Of a DNA stretch of 64,000 nt, positions 7,931 through 17,971 are shown in pieces (position 1 is the stretch's first letter; every line of letters starts with the position of its first letter). Source of the DNA: Persicobacter psychrovividus (GTDB lineage: Bacteria; Bacteroidota; Bacteroidia; Cytophagales; Cyclobacteriaceae); contig NZ_AP025292.1 of assembly GCF_036492425.1 (NCBI RefSeq), positions 2,666,001-2,730,000 on the forward strand. Reading direction: 5' to 3'. Below the pieces are notes generated by a model, which ran no database searches, was not told the DNA's origin, and was given only the letters and a program-made list of their open reading frames with translations. The position numbers were made by a program, and so were the translations under genes.

Positions 7931-9127
7931 ATGAAAGGTAAACTTTGGATATTATGCCTTTGGGCGATGTTTTTTTCACTCTCCTGTAAATCCCAGGCTA
8001 CTGAAACGTCGAAAGACCTCCCCAAGATCACTATGGGCGCTTCACAGACGGCACTCTACTTCCCACTGATCAAAGATAAAAAAATTGGGATGGTCGTTAA
8101 TCAGACCTCCGTAGTGGAAGGGCAACACCTCGTGGATTTCCTGTTGTCACAGAAACAGCAGGTGGTCAAGGTTTTTGCGCCGGAGCATGGGTTCCGAGGC
8201 AAAGCCGATGCCGGAGAACATGTGAAAGATGCCAAGGATACCAAAACAGGCCTGCCCGTCATTTCGCTATATGGAAAAAATAAGAAGCCTTCGGCGGAAA
8301 TGCTCAAAGATATTGACGTGGTAATTTTCGACATTCAGGATGTCGGCGTTCGTTTTTACACCTACATCTCCACCCTGCACTTGGTGATGGAGGCCTGTGC
8401 TGAAAACAACAAACCGCTGATTGTCCTCGACCGCCCGAACCCCAATGGCGATTATGTGGATGGCCCCGTGCTGGAGCCCAAGTTCAAATCATTCGTTGGA
8501 ATGGATCCACTCCCTATCGTCCATGGGCTGACTATCGGCGAGCTCGCCAAGATGATCAATGGCCAAAAATGGCTAAAAAACGGCCTTCAGTGCAACCTGA
8601 CGGTGGTAAAGATGAACCATTACTCCCACAAGCGTTTTTACGATTTGCCCATCAAGCCATCGCCAAATTTACCCAATTATCAGTCCATCCGACTGTACCC
8701 GTCTTTATGCCTGTTTGAAGCCACCAACATTAGCGTTGGTCGCGGAACCACCATCCCTTTTCAGATTTATGGTTACCCAGACAAATCTGCTGGCGCTTTC
8801 TCTTTCACCCCGAAAAGCATTCCAGGGATGTCGAAACACCCTAAGTTTGAAAATCAAACCTGCTACGGTGCCGACCTCCGAGATAATATTTCGGCGAGAA
8901 CCTTCACGCTCACTTACCTCCTGGACACTTACTACCATTACAAGGATAAGGAAAATTTCTTCCTCAAAAATAACTTCTTCGACAAGCTGGCAGGAACCGA
9001 TGAATTAAGGCATCAGATTGAAGCCAACCTGACCGAAGATGAAATTCGCCTTTCGTGGCAAACCAACCTTACAGCCTACAAAAAAATGCGGAAACAGTAC
9101 CTGCTGTATCCCGACTTTGAACTGTAA
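7931..9127 (+). CDS. DUF1343/NamZ-like exo-beta-N-acetylmuramidase, lipoprotein
   Basis: Member of the DUF1343 (YbbC) family; the characterised member NamZ removes terminal N-acetylmuramic acid from muropeptides, so a role in murein recycling is likely. The 398-residue protein has a lipoprotein signal (SLSC, Cys19), then the family hallmarks VVNQTSVV, FAPEHGFRG, VISLYGKNKKP, VVIFDIQDVGVRFYTYIST and LDRPNPNGG-like LDRPNPNGD. A late segment around VGRGTTIPFQIYG is also typical. It is followed after 16 bases by fmt and then folA, suggesting one transcript. Confidence 0.88.
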   Translation: MKGKLWILCLWAMFFSLSCKSQATETSKDLPKITMGASQTALYFPLIKDKKIGMVVNQTSVVEGQHLVDFLLSQKQQVVKVFAPEHGFRGKADAGEHVKDAKDTKTGLPVISLYGKNKKPSAEMLKDIDVVIFDIQDVGVRFYTYISTLHLVMEACAENNKPLIVLDRPNPNGDYVDGPVLEPKFKSFVGMDPLPIVHGLTIGELAKMINGQKWLKNGLQCNLTVVKMNHYSHKRFYDLPIKPSPNLPNYQSIRLYPSLCLFEATNISVGRGTTIPFQIYGYPDKSAGAFSFTPKSIPGMSKHPKFENQTCYGADLRDNISARTFTLTYLLDTYYHYKDKENFFLKNNFFDKLAGTDELRHQIEANLTEDEIRLSWQTNLTAYKKMRKQYLLYPDFEL

Positions 9128-9143
9128 ACAATAGCATACCAAA

Positions 9144-10058
9144 ATGAAATCACTCAAAATTATATTTATGGGTACGCCAGAATTTGCCGTACCATCCCTG
9201 AAAGCACTTGTTGAAGCTGGAAAAAATGTGGTAGCCGTTATTACGGCACCCGACAAGCCCAAAGGCCGCGGACAAAAACTGGCCTTTTCCCCGGTAAAAG
9301 AATATGCCGTAAGCCAGGAGCTGCCGGTACTTCAACCTACCAACCTGAAAAACCCTGCATTCCTCGAGGAACTTCGCAGCTATGAGGCCGACCTGCAGGT
9401 GGTTGTGGCTTTCCGTATGTTGCCAGAGGCTGTATGGGATATGCCCAAAGAGGGGACCTTCAATTTGCATGCCTCCCTGCTGCCGCAATACCGTGGTGCT
9501 GCCCCAATCAACTGGGCGATTATCAATGGAGAAAAAGAAACTGGCGCCACCACTTTCATGCTCAAACATGAGATTGATACTGGCAGTGTGATGTACCAGA
9601 TTAAGGAGCCTATTCACCCAGAGGATAATGTCGGTACGGTTTACGAACGCCTGATGAACAACGGTGCGCAGCTGGTGGTAAAAACGGTCGATAAAATTGA
9701 AAGTGGCCAGTACGATTTGGTTCCACAGAATGAAGATCAGGAACTTAAGCACGCCCCAAAAATCTTCAAGGAAACCTGTGAAATCGACTGGAACAAAACC
9801 AGCGAAGCTATTCACAACCTGGTTCGTGGACTTTCCCCTTACCCTGCGGCATGGACACACCTTAAAGACAAAAGCCTGAAAATCTATCAGACGGAAATCA
9901 TTGACAAAGCACTTGCTGCCGGAACAGTGGACTCCGATGGAAAAACCTACCTCCACTATGGTACTGCTGATGGTGCCCTGAGCATCCTTGACCTTCAGTT
10001 GCAAGGGAAAAAGCGCATGAAAGTAACCGATTTTTTAAGAGGATATAAATTTAACTAA
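9144..10058 (+). CDS. fmt: Methionyl-tRNA formyltransferase
   Basis: Transfers a formyl group from 10-formyltetrahydrofolate to initiator Met-tRNA. Length 304 is normal. Visible: IIFMGTPEFAVPSL at the N-terminus, the catalytic core NLHASLLPQYRGAAPINWAI with the Asn and His of the formyltransferase site, ETGATTFMLKHEIDTG, and a C-terminal OB-like tRNA-binding domain from about residue 205. It lies four bases upstream of folA, linking two folate-dependent functions in one operon. Confidence 0.97.
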   Translation: MKSLKIIFMGTPEFAVPSLKALVEAGKNVVAVITAPDKPKGRGQKLAFSPVKEYAVSQELPVLQPTNLKNPAFLEELRSYEADLQVVVAFRMLPEAVWDMPKEGTFNLHASLLPQYRGAAPINWAIINGEKETGATTFMLKHEIDTGSVMYQIKEPIHPEDNVGTVYERLMNNGAQLVVKTVDKIESGQYDLVPQNEDQELKHAPKIFKETCEIDWNKTSEAIHNLVRGLSPYPAAWTHLKDKSLKIYQTEIIDKALAAGTVDSDGKTYLHYGTADGALSILDLQLQGKKRMKVTDFLRGYKFN

Positions 10059-10062
10059 GTCG

Positions 10063-10551
10063 ATGCAAATCAATGTTATCGTTGCCACAGGAAAAAACCT
10101 GGCAATAGGCAAAGACGGGCAGATGCCCTGGCACTTACCTGCCGACCTAAAGTACTTCAAGAAAACAACCCTCGGCCACCCCGTCATTATGGGGCGTAAA
10201 ACCTATGAGTCTATCGGGCGCCCACTGCCTGGCAGACTCAATATTGTGGTCAGCAGAAACCATGAATATCAAGCGAAAGGATGCCAGACGGTATCTTCGC
10301 TCCCTGAAGCCTTTGCGCTGGCCAAAACCGAAAATGAGCAGGCCTGTTTCATGATTGGCGGCGGGCAATTGTATCAGGAAATCATTCCTCTCGCCGACCG
10401 CTTGTTCATCACTGAAATTCAGGAAAACTTTGAAGCCGACACCTTCTTCCCTGCCGTGGGAGCAGAATGGAAAGAGGTGGAAAGAACAGCACATCAGGCG
10501 GATGAAAAAAACCCTTACGACTACCACTTTGTGGTCTATGAAAAAGCATGA
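10063..10551 (+). CDS. folA: Dihydrofolate reductase
   Basis: Reduces dihydrofolate to tetrahydrofolate with NADPH. The 162-residue protein has the typical order: IVATGKNLAIGKDGQMPWHLPADL (substrate loop; the acidic residue is the Asp of PADL), GRKTYESIGRPLPGR (cofactor site), FMIGGGQLYQEI and the Tyr/Thr-rich C-terminal strands. It directly follows fmt. Confidence 0.97.
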   Translation: MQINVIVATGKNLAIGKDGQMPWHLPADLKYFKKTTLGHPVIMGRKTYESIGRPLPGRLNIVVSRNHEYQAKGCQTVSSLPEAFALAKTENEQACFMIGGGQLYQEIIPLADRLFITEIQENFEADTFFPAVGAEWKEVERTAHQADEKNPYDYHFVVYEKA

Positions 10552-10687
10552 TCGCTCACCTATTGAATATTTTCGGGGATAATGTGGAAATTATTACTCA
10601 TCCGCAAAGGATAATTCCCGATTGACTGCCCATGCAGCAGCAATTATCACTAACTTACCCTCGCAATTTTAATTATACCTTATTTAC

Positions 10688-11848
10688 ATGATAGATACTT
10701 CCGAATTTGATGCCATACGCCCATACCGGGACCACGAGGTAGCTCAAGCGCTCAAGGAGCTTATGTCTTCTGATTTTCTGTCGGAAGCTTTGCACTTTTT
10801 TTTCCCCAACCAAAATCGGGAACAAATCATTCAGTTTGTAAATAACATTAATGATATCAACAGCTTCCAACGCAATGTTATCGTGTCGTTTCTCGATAAT
10901 ATGTTGAAAACCCAGATCAATGAGTTCTCTCATGCCGGGATGGAAGCCTGTGCCCCTCAAACTCCAGGTTTATACATCTCCAATCACCGAGATATTATCC
11001 TGGACTCTGGCCTACTGAATTATGCACTGCTGAAAGCTGGTTTTCAGACCACTGAAATCGCTATCGGCTCCAACCTGCTCGAACACCCTGACGTCAAAAG
11101 ACTCGCCCGCCTGAACAAAAGCTTTGTGGTTCACCGCAATGTACCACCAAAAGAGATGTATGCCATCTCCCAGCGATTGTCCAACTACATCATGCACCAA
11201 ATTACCCAGGAACAGCAGTCCATCTGGATTGCCCAAAGGGAAGGACGTGCAAAAGATGGGAACGATTTCACACAGACAGGCCTGCTGAAAATGCTGAATA
11301 TGTCGGGAGGAAAAGACATCAAAGCCACTTTCCGTGAATTGAACATCCGTCCTTTCGCCATCAGTTATGAGTATGATCCCTGTGATGCCCTCAAGGCTCA
11401 GGAGGAATACAACAAATCCATGAACCCAGATCATAAAAAAGGGGCCCTGGATGATATCATCTCGATGCAAACCGGCCTGAAAGAATACAAGGGCAACGTA
11501 CATATTGGCTTTGCCGAATGCCTGAACGATCACCTCGAGGACCTGGATCAGATTAAAAACCGTAACGAATACATTTTTGCGGTTGCCAAGAGAATCGACA
11601 ACCTGATTCATTATAACTACAAACTGTGGCCTTCAAACTACATTTGTGCCGATATGATCTCGCAATCGCAGCCGTTCAAGGATTACTACACCCCTGCACA
11701 GAAAGCGGAATTCATGACTTATATTGAAAACAAAATCTTGCAGATCAATGGGCACGTGGAGGCATATATGCCGTATATTCTTAGAATGTATGCCAACCCT
11801 TTAACCAACTACTATCAGGCCAAGGCATCCCTTGAAAAAGAAGGTTAA
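10688..11848 (+). CDS. PlsC-like acyltransferase
   Basis: A 386-residue member of the glycerolipid acyltransferase superfamily. The catalytic region reads SNHRDIILDSG (His100), and REGRAKDGND supplies the usual second block (EGxR). The canonical HxxxxD is here H-x5-D if Asp106 is the partner, or His-Arg-Asp if Asp102 is used; this spacing is an oddity. Both flanking regions are longer than in PlsC, making this a distinct, larger subfamily. No N-terminal membrane helix is obvious. It is 20 bases upstream of cinA. The acyl donor and acceptor are unknown. Confidence 0.8.
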   Translation: MIDTSEFDAIRPYRDHEVAQALKELMSSDFLSEALHFFFPNQNREQIIQFVNNINDINSFQRNVIVSFLDNMLKTQINEFSHAGMEACAPQTPGLYISNHRDIILDSGLLNYALLKAGFQTTEIAIGSNLLEHPDVKRLARLNKSFVVHRNVPPKEMYAISQRLSNYIMHQITQEQQSIWIAQREGRAKDGNDFTQTGLLKMLNMSGGKDIKATFRELNIRPFAISYEYDPCDALKAQEEYNKSMNPDHKKGALDDIISMQTGLKEYKGNVHIGFAECLNDHLEDLDQIKNRNEYIFAVAKRIDNLIHYNYKLWPSNYICADMISQSQPFKDYYTPAQKAEFMTYIENKILQINGHVEAYMPYILRMYANPLTNYYQAKASLEKEG

Positions 11849-11868
11849 TCCATAAATTTTAAATTGAT

Positions 11869-13122
11869 ATGCAAATATACGCTGAGCTCCTCACCATCGG
11901 GGACGAGTTACTTTATGGTCAAACACTCGATACCAATACCCATTGGATGAGTGGTCAGCTGGACCAATTAGGCATTAAGGTCATCAGAAAAACGACCGTT
12001 GGAGATGTTAGAGAGGAGATGTTGCAAGCCTTTAAAGAAGCTGAAGAGCGTGCGCATATCACTTTAATTACCGGCGGACTCGGCCCGACGAACGACGACC
12101 TGACCAAACCACTGCTTGCGGAATTTTTCGACAGCGAAATGGCCATGCACCCTGAAGCACAGGAAGAGGTCAGCCGTTATTTTAAAAGCCGTGGGCGAGA
12201 AGTTACCGGGCTGAATTTACTCCAGGCCGAGTTGCCGATCAAGTGCACGAAAATATCGAACCATAATGGCACAGCCCCGGGAATGTGGTTTGAACGCAAT
12301 GGCCGTGTGTTTGTCAGTATGCCTGGTGTACCACATGAAATGCGCCTGATGATGCAGGAAACCGTCCTCCCTAAGTTACAGCAAAAGTTTGCCCTGCCCG
12401 TGATTGTCCATCGGATGATCAAGACCGCTGGAATTGGGGAGTCCTTCCTTGCTGAAATTATCAAAACCTGGGAAGACCAGCTGCCAGCACATATCAAGCT
12501 CGCCTACCTGCCTTCCCCTGCACAGGTAAAATTACGCCTGACAGCCACCGGCGAAGATAAAACACTACTCACCACAGCCATCGATGCTGAGGTCGAGAAG
12601 CTGTTGCCTTTGGCACATCCCTATGTTTTTGGCTTTGATGAAGACACCCTGGAATCTATCATTGGTAAATTACTGATGGAAAAAGACCTGACATTGGCTA
12701 CCGCAGAAAGCTGCACAGGGGGGAATATTGCCCACCTGATCACTTCAGTACCCGGAGCGTCAGCTTATTATCAGGGCAGCATTGTTGCCTACCAAAATGA
12801 GGTAAAAGTCCGTATGCTGAACGTCAATCAGGCTACCCTCGATGCCCATGGCGCTGTTTCCGAACAAACCATTATTGAAATGGCCGAGGGAGTACGCAAG
12901 ACCCTCAATACCGATATCGGAATTGCCACCAGTGGCATTGCCGGACCTTCGGGAGGTACAGAAGAAAAACCGGTGGGAACAGTATGGATCGCCCTCTCTG
13001 ACGGCGAGCAAACCATCACCAAAAAGTACCTGATGGGTAAAAATCGAGACTGGAATATCAAGCTCAGTTCTTTCAGTGCGCTGAACCTCCTTCAGCGTTA
13101 TTTAAACGGAACTTGGAAATAA
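11869..13122 (+). CDS. cinA: CinA family protein (nicotinamide-nucleotide amidase domain)
   Basis: A 417-residue two-domain protein. Residues 1-170 form the molybdopterin-binding-like domain (TIGDELLYGQTLDTN, GGLGPTNDD), associated in CinA with ADP-ribose pyrophosphatase activity. Residues ~255-415 are the PncC amidohydrolase domain (ATAESCTGG, SGIAGPSGGTEEKPVGTVW) that deamidates NMN in pyridine-nucleotide recycling. Full length and intact. It follows the acyltransferase closely and ends in a terminator. Confidence 0.95.
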   Translation: MQIYAELLTIGDELLYGQTLDTNTHWMSGQLDQLGIKVIRKTTVGDVREEMLQAFKEAEERAHITLITGGLGPTNDDLTKPLLAEFFDSEMAMHPEAQEEVSRYFKSRGREVTGLNLLQAELPIKCTKISNHNGTAPGMWFERNGRVFVSMPGVPHEMRLMMQETVLPKLQQKFALPVIVHRMIKTAGIGESFLAEIIKTWEDQLPAHIKLAYLPSPAQVKLRLTATGEDKTLLTTAIDAEVEKLLPLAHPYVFGFDEDTLESIIGKLLMEKDLTLATAESCTGGNIAHLITSVPGASAYYQGSIVAYQNEVKVRMLNVNQATLDAHGAVSEQTIIEMAEGVRKTLNTDIGIATSGIAGPSGGTEEKPVGTVWIALSDGEQTITKKYLMGKNRDWNIKLSSFSALNLLQRYLNGTWK

Positions 13123-13136
13123 GCTATTTAAACAAT

Positions 13137-13180
13137 GCCCTCAATTGATTATATTTACAATAGTCAGATGAGGGCTTTTT
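13137..13180 (+). terminator. Intrinsic terminator after cinA
   Basis: GCCCTCA pairs with TGAGGGC across a 25-base loop, followed by TTTTTATTTTT. Confidence 0.7.
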
Positions 13181-13279
13181 ATTTTTGAACGATTCACAGA
13201 ATAATCATTGGTAATCGCTCAATTTTGACAAAGATGATTTTTATCAAAATCATCGAATCAAGAAACGAAATTTGGAATC

Positions 13280-13298
13280 AGACACTTTTTTGGTGTCT
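13280..13298 (+). other. Small hairpin in the leader of the E2 gene
   Basis: AGACAC and GTGTCT pair around a seven-base T-rich loop, 17 bases before the E2 start codon. It could affect translation or mRNA stability; no T tract follows directly. Confidence 0.35.
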
Positions 13299-13315
13299 AT
13301 TAGCAATTTTTTGAC

Positions 13316-14935
13316 ATGGCAATTGTAGAAATGGTATTACCCGCAATGGGTGAAAGTGTATTTGAGGCAACCGTCAATTCATGGCTTAAAGGAATTGGTG
13401 AAAATGTCGATCAAGACGAAGCGCTCCTTGAAGTTGCGACGGACAAGGTGGACACCGAGGTGCCTGCTTCACACGCTGGTACGCTTCACGAAATATTGGT
13501 TCAAGAGGGTGAAATTGCAAAAATTGGACAACCGATAGCATTGATCAATACCGCAGAAGAGACGCCTTCAAAAAATGAGGCTACTCCAAAAGTGGAGGCT
13601 GCACCGCAAGCCACTGCCGCTACCGATCAGGAGATGGTATTGTCGCCGATGGGTGAGAGCGTTTTTGAAGCGACCATCAATACGTGGTTATTCGCCGAAG
13701 GCGATCAGGTTACTGCTGACGAATCCCTGCTGGAAGTCGCCACTGACAAAGTGGATACAGAAGTTCCTGCGGCTTTCAGTGGCATCCTGAAAACCATCCT
13801 TGTAAAAGAAGGAGAAGTGGCTAAAATCGGTGAACCGATCGCCATTATCACTACCGCTGAAGGAGGCCAGGCCACCGTTTCGGCACCTGCTGAACAGGGC
13901 AAGGATACTGCCAAGGCAGAAATTTCCCCAGCTCAGGAAGCTCAGGCAAGCCCTGTGGCCAATATCAGCAGAAAAGAATTAACCGCTAAGGGAGAACGTT
14001 TTTACTCTCCGCTGGTGAAGAAAATCGCCCTTACCGAGGGTATCTCTGCCGAAGAACTCGAGCGGGTAGCAGGAACGGGTCTTCATGGAAGAGTCACCAA
14101 AAAAGACATGATGAACCACCTTGCTGACCGCGGACAACGTACCAGTACGGCAAGACCCGCTGCTGCGCCAATAAAATCGGCACTAGTCATGAACAGCCAG
14201 CCGCTCGTTCAGGCTACCGCAGGACAAAACGATGAAATTGTGCAGATGGATCGTATGCGCAAGATGATCGCCGACAGAATGGTGGATTCCAAGCGTCAGG
14301 CACCACACGTTTCCTCTTTTGTGGAGGCTGATGTTTCTGAAATCGTTCAGTGGAGAAATACCAATAAAACGGCCTTCCAACAACGATACAGCCAAAAACT
14401 CACCTTCACTCCTATCTTTGTGCAGGCGATTGTAAAAGCTATCCAGGATTATCCGGCGATCAACGCCTCGGTGGATGGCGATAAAATCATCATCAGAAAA
14501 GACATCAATATCGGAATTGCCGTTGCCCTGCCTTCGGGGAACCTGATTGTACCCGTTATTAAAAATGCCGACCGCCTTTCACTTGCTGGTCTGGCGGAAA
14601 AGGTCAATGAGCTCGCCAAACGGGCAAGAGAAAATAAACTGACACCAGACGACCTTTCAGGAGGCACTTACACGGTCAGTAATATTGGTTCGTTCGGTAA
14701 TATTGCCGGCACACCAATCATCATGCAGCCACAGGTAGCCATTATGGCGCTGGGGGCAATTGTGAAAAAACCTGCCGTAGTGGAAACCCCACAGGGCGAT
14801 TTCATTGGCATACGCCAGAAGATGATCCTCTCCCACTCTTATGATCACCGTGTGGTAGATGGGCAACTCGGAGGCCTGTTTGTCAAGAGAGTAAGCGATT
14901 ACCTCGAAGCCTGGAACAAAGATGTTCAGTTGTAA
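13316..14935 (+). CDS. Dihydrolipoamide acyltransferase E2 of a 2-oxo acid dehydrogenase complex
   Basis: Core E2 subunit that carries acyl groups on lipoate from E1 to CoA. The 539 residues contain two lipoyl domains in tandem (lipoyl Lys44 and Lys145, each in the sequence EVATDKVDTEVPA), a peripheral-subunit-binding domain around residues 225-265 (YSPLVKKIALTEGI...GLHGRVTKKD) and the acetyltransferase domain from about 310 with active-site His511 in DHRVVDG. Linkers are Ala/Pro/Glu-rich as usual. No E1 or E3 gene is in view. Sequence alone does not decide between branched-chain, pyruvate and 2-oxoglutarate type; the leucine-type cluster 8 kb away makes branched-chain plausible. Confidence 0.93.
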   Translation: MAIVEMVLPAMGESVFEATVNSWLKGIGENVDQDEALLEVATDKVDTEVPASHAGTLHEILVQEGEIAKIGQPIALINTAEETPSKNEATPKVEAAPQATAATDQEMVLSPMGESVFEATINTWLFAEGDQVTADESLLEVATDKVDTEVPAAFSGILKTILVKEGEVAKIGEPIAIITTAEGGQATVSAPAEQGKDTAKAEISPAQEAQASPVANISRKELTAKGERFYSPLVKKIALTEGISAEELERVAGTGLHGRVTKKDMMNHLADRGQRTSTARPAAAPIKSALVMNSQPLVQATAGQNDEIVQMDRMRKMIADRMVDSKRQAPHVSSFVEADVSEIVQWRNTNKTAFQQRYSQKLTFTPIFVQAIVKAIQDYPAINASVDGDKIIIRKDINIGIAVALPSGNLIVPVIKNADRLSLAGLAEKVNELAKRARENKLTPDDLSGGTYTVSNIGSFGNIAGTPIIMQPQVAIMALGAIVKKPAVVETPQGDFIGIRQKMILSHSYDHRVVDGQLGGLFVKRVSDYLEAWNKDVQL

Positions 14936-15064
14936 ATCCTGATATTTCCACGGAATAAATTCCATGTCTATTGCGAAAAGTCCTTTCAGGACTGGTGTAC
15001 CGAAGGTACATTTCAAAATAGCTTCGGATTTTAATCCGAAGAAACAAAACATTATACAAAAGCA

Positions 15065-15098
15065 AAGGCAGTGAAGATCAAACTTCACTGCCTTTTTT
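15065..15098. terminator. Terminator between convergent genes
   Basis: AAGGCAGTGAAG pairs with CTTCACTGCCTT, with TTTTTT on the right. It ends the E2 transcript and may also stop the opposing lipoprotein transcript. Confidence 0.8.
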
Positions 15099-15191
15099 AT
15101 TTAACTAATCGCAGTTATGCAAAGAAAAGAACACCGCCCCCACCACAGAAGCAGTGTTTCAAAAATATATGAATTGTAATTGCTTCCTTTT

Positions 15192-17930
15192 TTAACTTGC
15201 AGAAGGGCAAGTGCCCACTGTAGCTCCTAAACTCGCTGTTCCTCCTTTACTCCATTCAGTACCTGATGCAGAAACAGCTTTACGAACATTGATTGTTCCG
15301 CCAGCAACTCCCTTCACCAAGAACCATGAGTTTGCCGGCACAATGGTTTCAATAGAAGGACCTCCATAGATTCCAATCGTGAAAGTCTGCGCTTCGCCTG
15401 TACCATTCTTTAACTGATAAACATCTGTCCCCTGCATAGCAGACACAGCAAGTCCATCAAGTGCTGATCCACACCATAGGTACTTAGTAGCATCAACAGA
15501 TTCACCTACGACACCACATGCTGATAATTGTGGGATAATCAGTGTATTTACAGGATCAACTTTCATCGTTGAATATCTAAAACCACCATCTACTCGTCTG
15601 CCATATTTTGAGTTTGTCCCCAGAACAAACTTCTGACAAGATCCATCTTTTGAAATCGTTCCTATGATATCTGTACCATCAAAGGAAACAAACTCAAATG
15701 AGTGTCCTGCCACCCCAAGGCCTCTTCCATATAAGCTGCCATCAGTAACACCCAAATACGATGGGTTTGTAGGTCCTTTAGGCATCGCAAGCAAAGATTG
15801 ATCAGCCATATTTGTACCTCCTTCTCCCCAACTTTGACTTGAAAGCCCTCTTACCTTACAGTTATTCAAAATCTCGTAACCATGTAACCTTCCATCTATT
15901 TTGAATACCGCCAATCCTATTGCCAATGGATCTTTTCGACCATTTTCTTGCAATGTTATACCGTCAAACTCTACTTTAGAATCACCGATACTTCCAAAAA
16001 TCTGAAACTCCTCAAGTTGATCTGCTGAAGGTATTTGGAAAGCATCTACACCGTCAAGGAACATTTCTTTAGAAGGGTGGATAAAATCATAAGCAGTGAT
16101 ATCGCAAGCTAAGCCAGTCTCTGACGCAGGCAAAATGATAGGCTCCTCATAAGCGGCCACAAAATTAATATCAAAACCATCTTTACCTGATTTGGATTCA
16201 GCACTTACAATTTTCACCCAAGAAATTTCATCATCTGCATTTAGTTCAGCAACACCAGATAAAGAAAACTCATTATTAGAAATATGCGCATTGCCTACTT
16301 CAACCCACACGGTGTTTGCATCAAAGGTTCCATCATAATACCTTTGTGTTGAGGTCGACACATAAACTGTGGCATTTTCATGATAGGCATCATTTGCATC
16401 ACCCTTGCTATCATACTCTGCAGCCTTATTGTGTGAAGTTTCTACCACCTGTAGCACTCCATTGGCTACTTTTACAGGGGTTGCAAATTTAAGCAAAGCA
16501 ACGCCCATTTTATCTCCAGAAGTTTTTCCTAAAGATACAAATCGGTTACCATTCTTACGATAATCAGCAATATCTGCATTGGCTGCGTTACCTCTTGTTT
16601 CTGCAGGGACACCACCATTATCATCTAAATCAGCAACATCATAGGCTGATTTATTTGGTAGATTCCCTGCTCTAAAAAGCTTAATTTCTGCGTACTGATG
16701 ACCTTTCTCAGCTCCGTGGTACCAATCTTCCTTTCTATCACCAAAAATTTCTTTATTTGAACCATCAGTAGTTTCTCCTGCCAAATGATCGAAAGACTGA
16801 GTCGATGCCATGTCTCCCCAGTTATGCCCCTTTCCATCATCTATAAAACCACCTTCCATTTCTACTTCGGCAATTTTTTCTCCATGTAAGTTCCACAGGA
16901 ATAGCGCCGTGTTTTTATGGTGAGAGGTCATTACATGGTTATCACCAATTAAGCAAGCACCTGTTACCCTTTCAACTTTCTTACCGTTGTCCCCCATTGC
17001 TTTCTTATGAAACTCGCTACCACTTCCTCCAAACAATTTACCTGCATTAAAGGAAATTGTTGGCCAATCCCACTTTAAGTCGAGAGCGATGGCCGTATTG
17101 CCTTGCATCTGAGAAAAAGAAATTAACCTTTGTTGTTCGAAACCATTGGTTTCATCACTGTTTTGAGTGAAAAGAATATCCCCTCCAAGAAATTTGGCCT
17201 TTTTAGGAGAAAGCGTGGTTACCTCATCAAAATAATCTTCACCATCTTCAAGTGTTTCAACAAAATTACTCTTGTCTAAAGTATATTTTGCCACATGAGC
17301 CCATACCTGTCCTTTCACGTCATCATCCTTCAACGTTTTATCCTTATCATTCCAAATATCACCACCATTAACTTTTGTAGGGTCAACTGTTCCGTTACCA
17401 TTATCTGCAACAACTCTATAAAAGCCTGCCTTACCCGCAAGGAAAAGGTAACCTTCTTGATCAATATCCACCTGAGTAATTTTTCCTGTGAAGCGGTTCT
17501 CGTCATAATGATCCTTATCTGGCACAACACCATTCGGGTCATGATTTAAAAGTTTTATTTCCTTTACATCTTTAGTATCAAGGTCAACTATATAGATACT
17601 TCGCCCTTCAAAGTCCTCACTATAGGCCACGACTGTCAAACTTTTGTTATCCGGAGAAACACACATGTGACCACCTTTAGGGAGCTCTACTCCGATATCA
17701 TTAAGAGTTGCTTTACCTTGTAAGCCTTGAAAGTTATATTCGATTTCATAGATTCTCGATTTATCAGTAGAATTAAGAATAAAAGCTCTTTGATTAAAAG
17801 GCATACGGAGGGACTCTTCCCGTTCCCGATCAGGGCTGTTGACATCAGCGAACTGATCCTTACAGGAAATCATTAGGCTACTTACTAAAAGAAGTAGGCC
17901 CAGCATCAATTTTGAAAAATCGCGCATCAT
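15192..17930 (-). CDS. Large lipoprotein of unknown function
   Basis: A 912-residue protein. I chose the paired ATGs at 17930/17927, which start a clear lipoprotein signal (MMRDFSKLMLGLLLL... LMISC); the frame extends 12 codons further. The first third of the mature part has recurring segments such as HMCVSPDNKSLTVVAY and DQEGYLFLAGKAG that resemble blades of a beta-propeller. The middle is Asp/Asn-rich and the last ~100 residues are Gly/Ser/Thr-rich. I see no enzyme motif and no type IX secretion tail. Its DNA looks more AT-rich than the neighbouring metabolic genes and it sits beside an 880-base AT-rich gap, compatible with an accessory or acquired gene. Confidence 0.65.
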   Translation of the reverse strand: MMRDFSKLMLGLLLLVSSLMISCKDQFADVNSPDREREESLRMPFNQRAFILNSTDKSRIYEIEYNFQGLQGKATLNDIGVELPKGGHMCVSPDNKSLTVVAYSEDFEGRSIYIVDLDTKDVKEIKLLNHDPNGVVPDKDHYDENRFTGKITQVDIDQEGYLFLAGKAGFYRVVADNGNGTVDPTKVNGGDIWNDKDKTLKDDDVKGQVWAHVAKYTLDKSNFVETLEDGEDYFDEVTTLSPKKAKFLGGDILFTQNSDETNGFEQQRLISFSQMQGNTAIALDLKWDWPTISFNAGKLFGGSGSEFHKKAMGDNGKKVERVTGACLIGDNHVMTSHHKNTALFLWNLHGEKIAEVEMEGGFIDDGKGHNWGDMASTQSFDHLAGETTDGSNKEIFGDRKEDWYHGAEKGHQYAEIKLFRAGNLPNKSAYDVADLDDNGGVPAETRGNAANADIADYRKNGNRFVSLGKTSGDKMGVALLKFATPVKVANGVLQVVETSHNKAAEYDSKGDANDAYHENATVYVSTSTQRYYDGTFDANTVWVEVGNAHISNNEFSLSGVAELNADDEISWVKIVSAESKSGKDGFDINFVAAYEEPIILPASETGLACDITAYDFIHPSKEMFLDGVDAFQIPSADQLEEFQIFGSIGDSKVEFDGITLQENGRKDPLAIGLAVFKIDGRLHGYEILNNCKVRGLSSQSWGEGGTNMADQSLLAMPKGPTNPSYLGVTDGSLYGRGLGVAGHSFEFVSFDGTDIIGTISKDGSCQKFVLGTNSKYGRRVDGGFRYSTMKVDPVNTLIIPQLSACGVVGESVDATKYLWCGSALDGLAVSAMQGTDVYQLKNGTGEAQTFTIGIYGGPSIETIVPANSWFLVKGVAGGTINVRKAVSASGTEWSKGGTASLGATVGTCPSAS

Positions 17931-17963
17931 AAGTGTACAGTTAAGGTTTAATGTTGTAATTAT

Positions 17964-17971
17964 CAAACTTA
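17964..17971 (-). promoter_or_regulatory. Candidate -7 element for the large lipoprotein gene
   Basis: TAAGTTTG on the minus strand matches TAnnTTTG and lies about 34 bases before the start codon. A -33 TTTG at correct spacing is not visible, so this is tentative. Confidence 0.35.
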
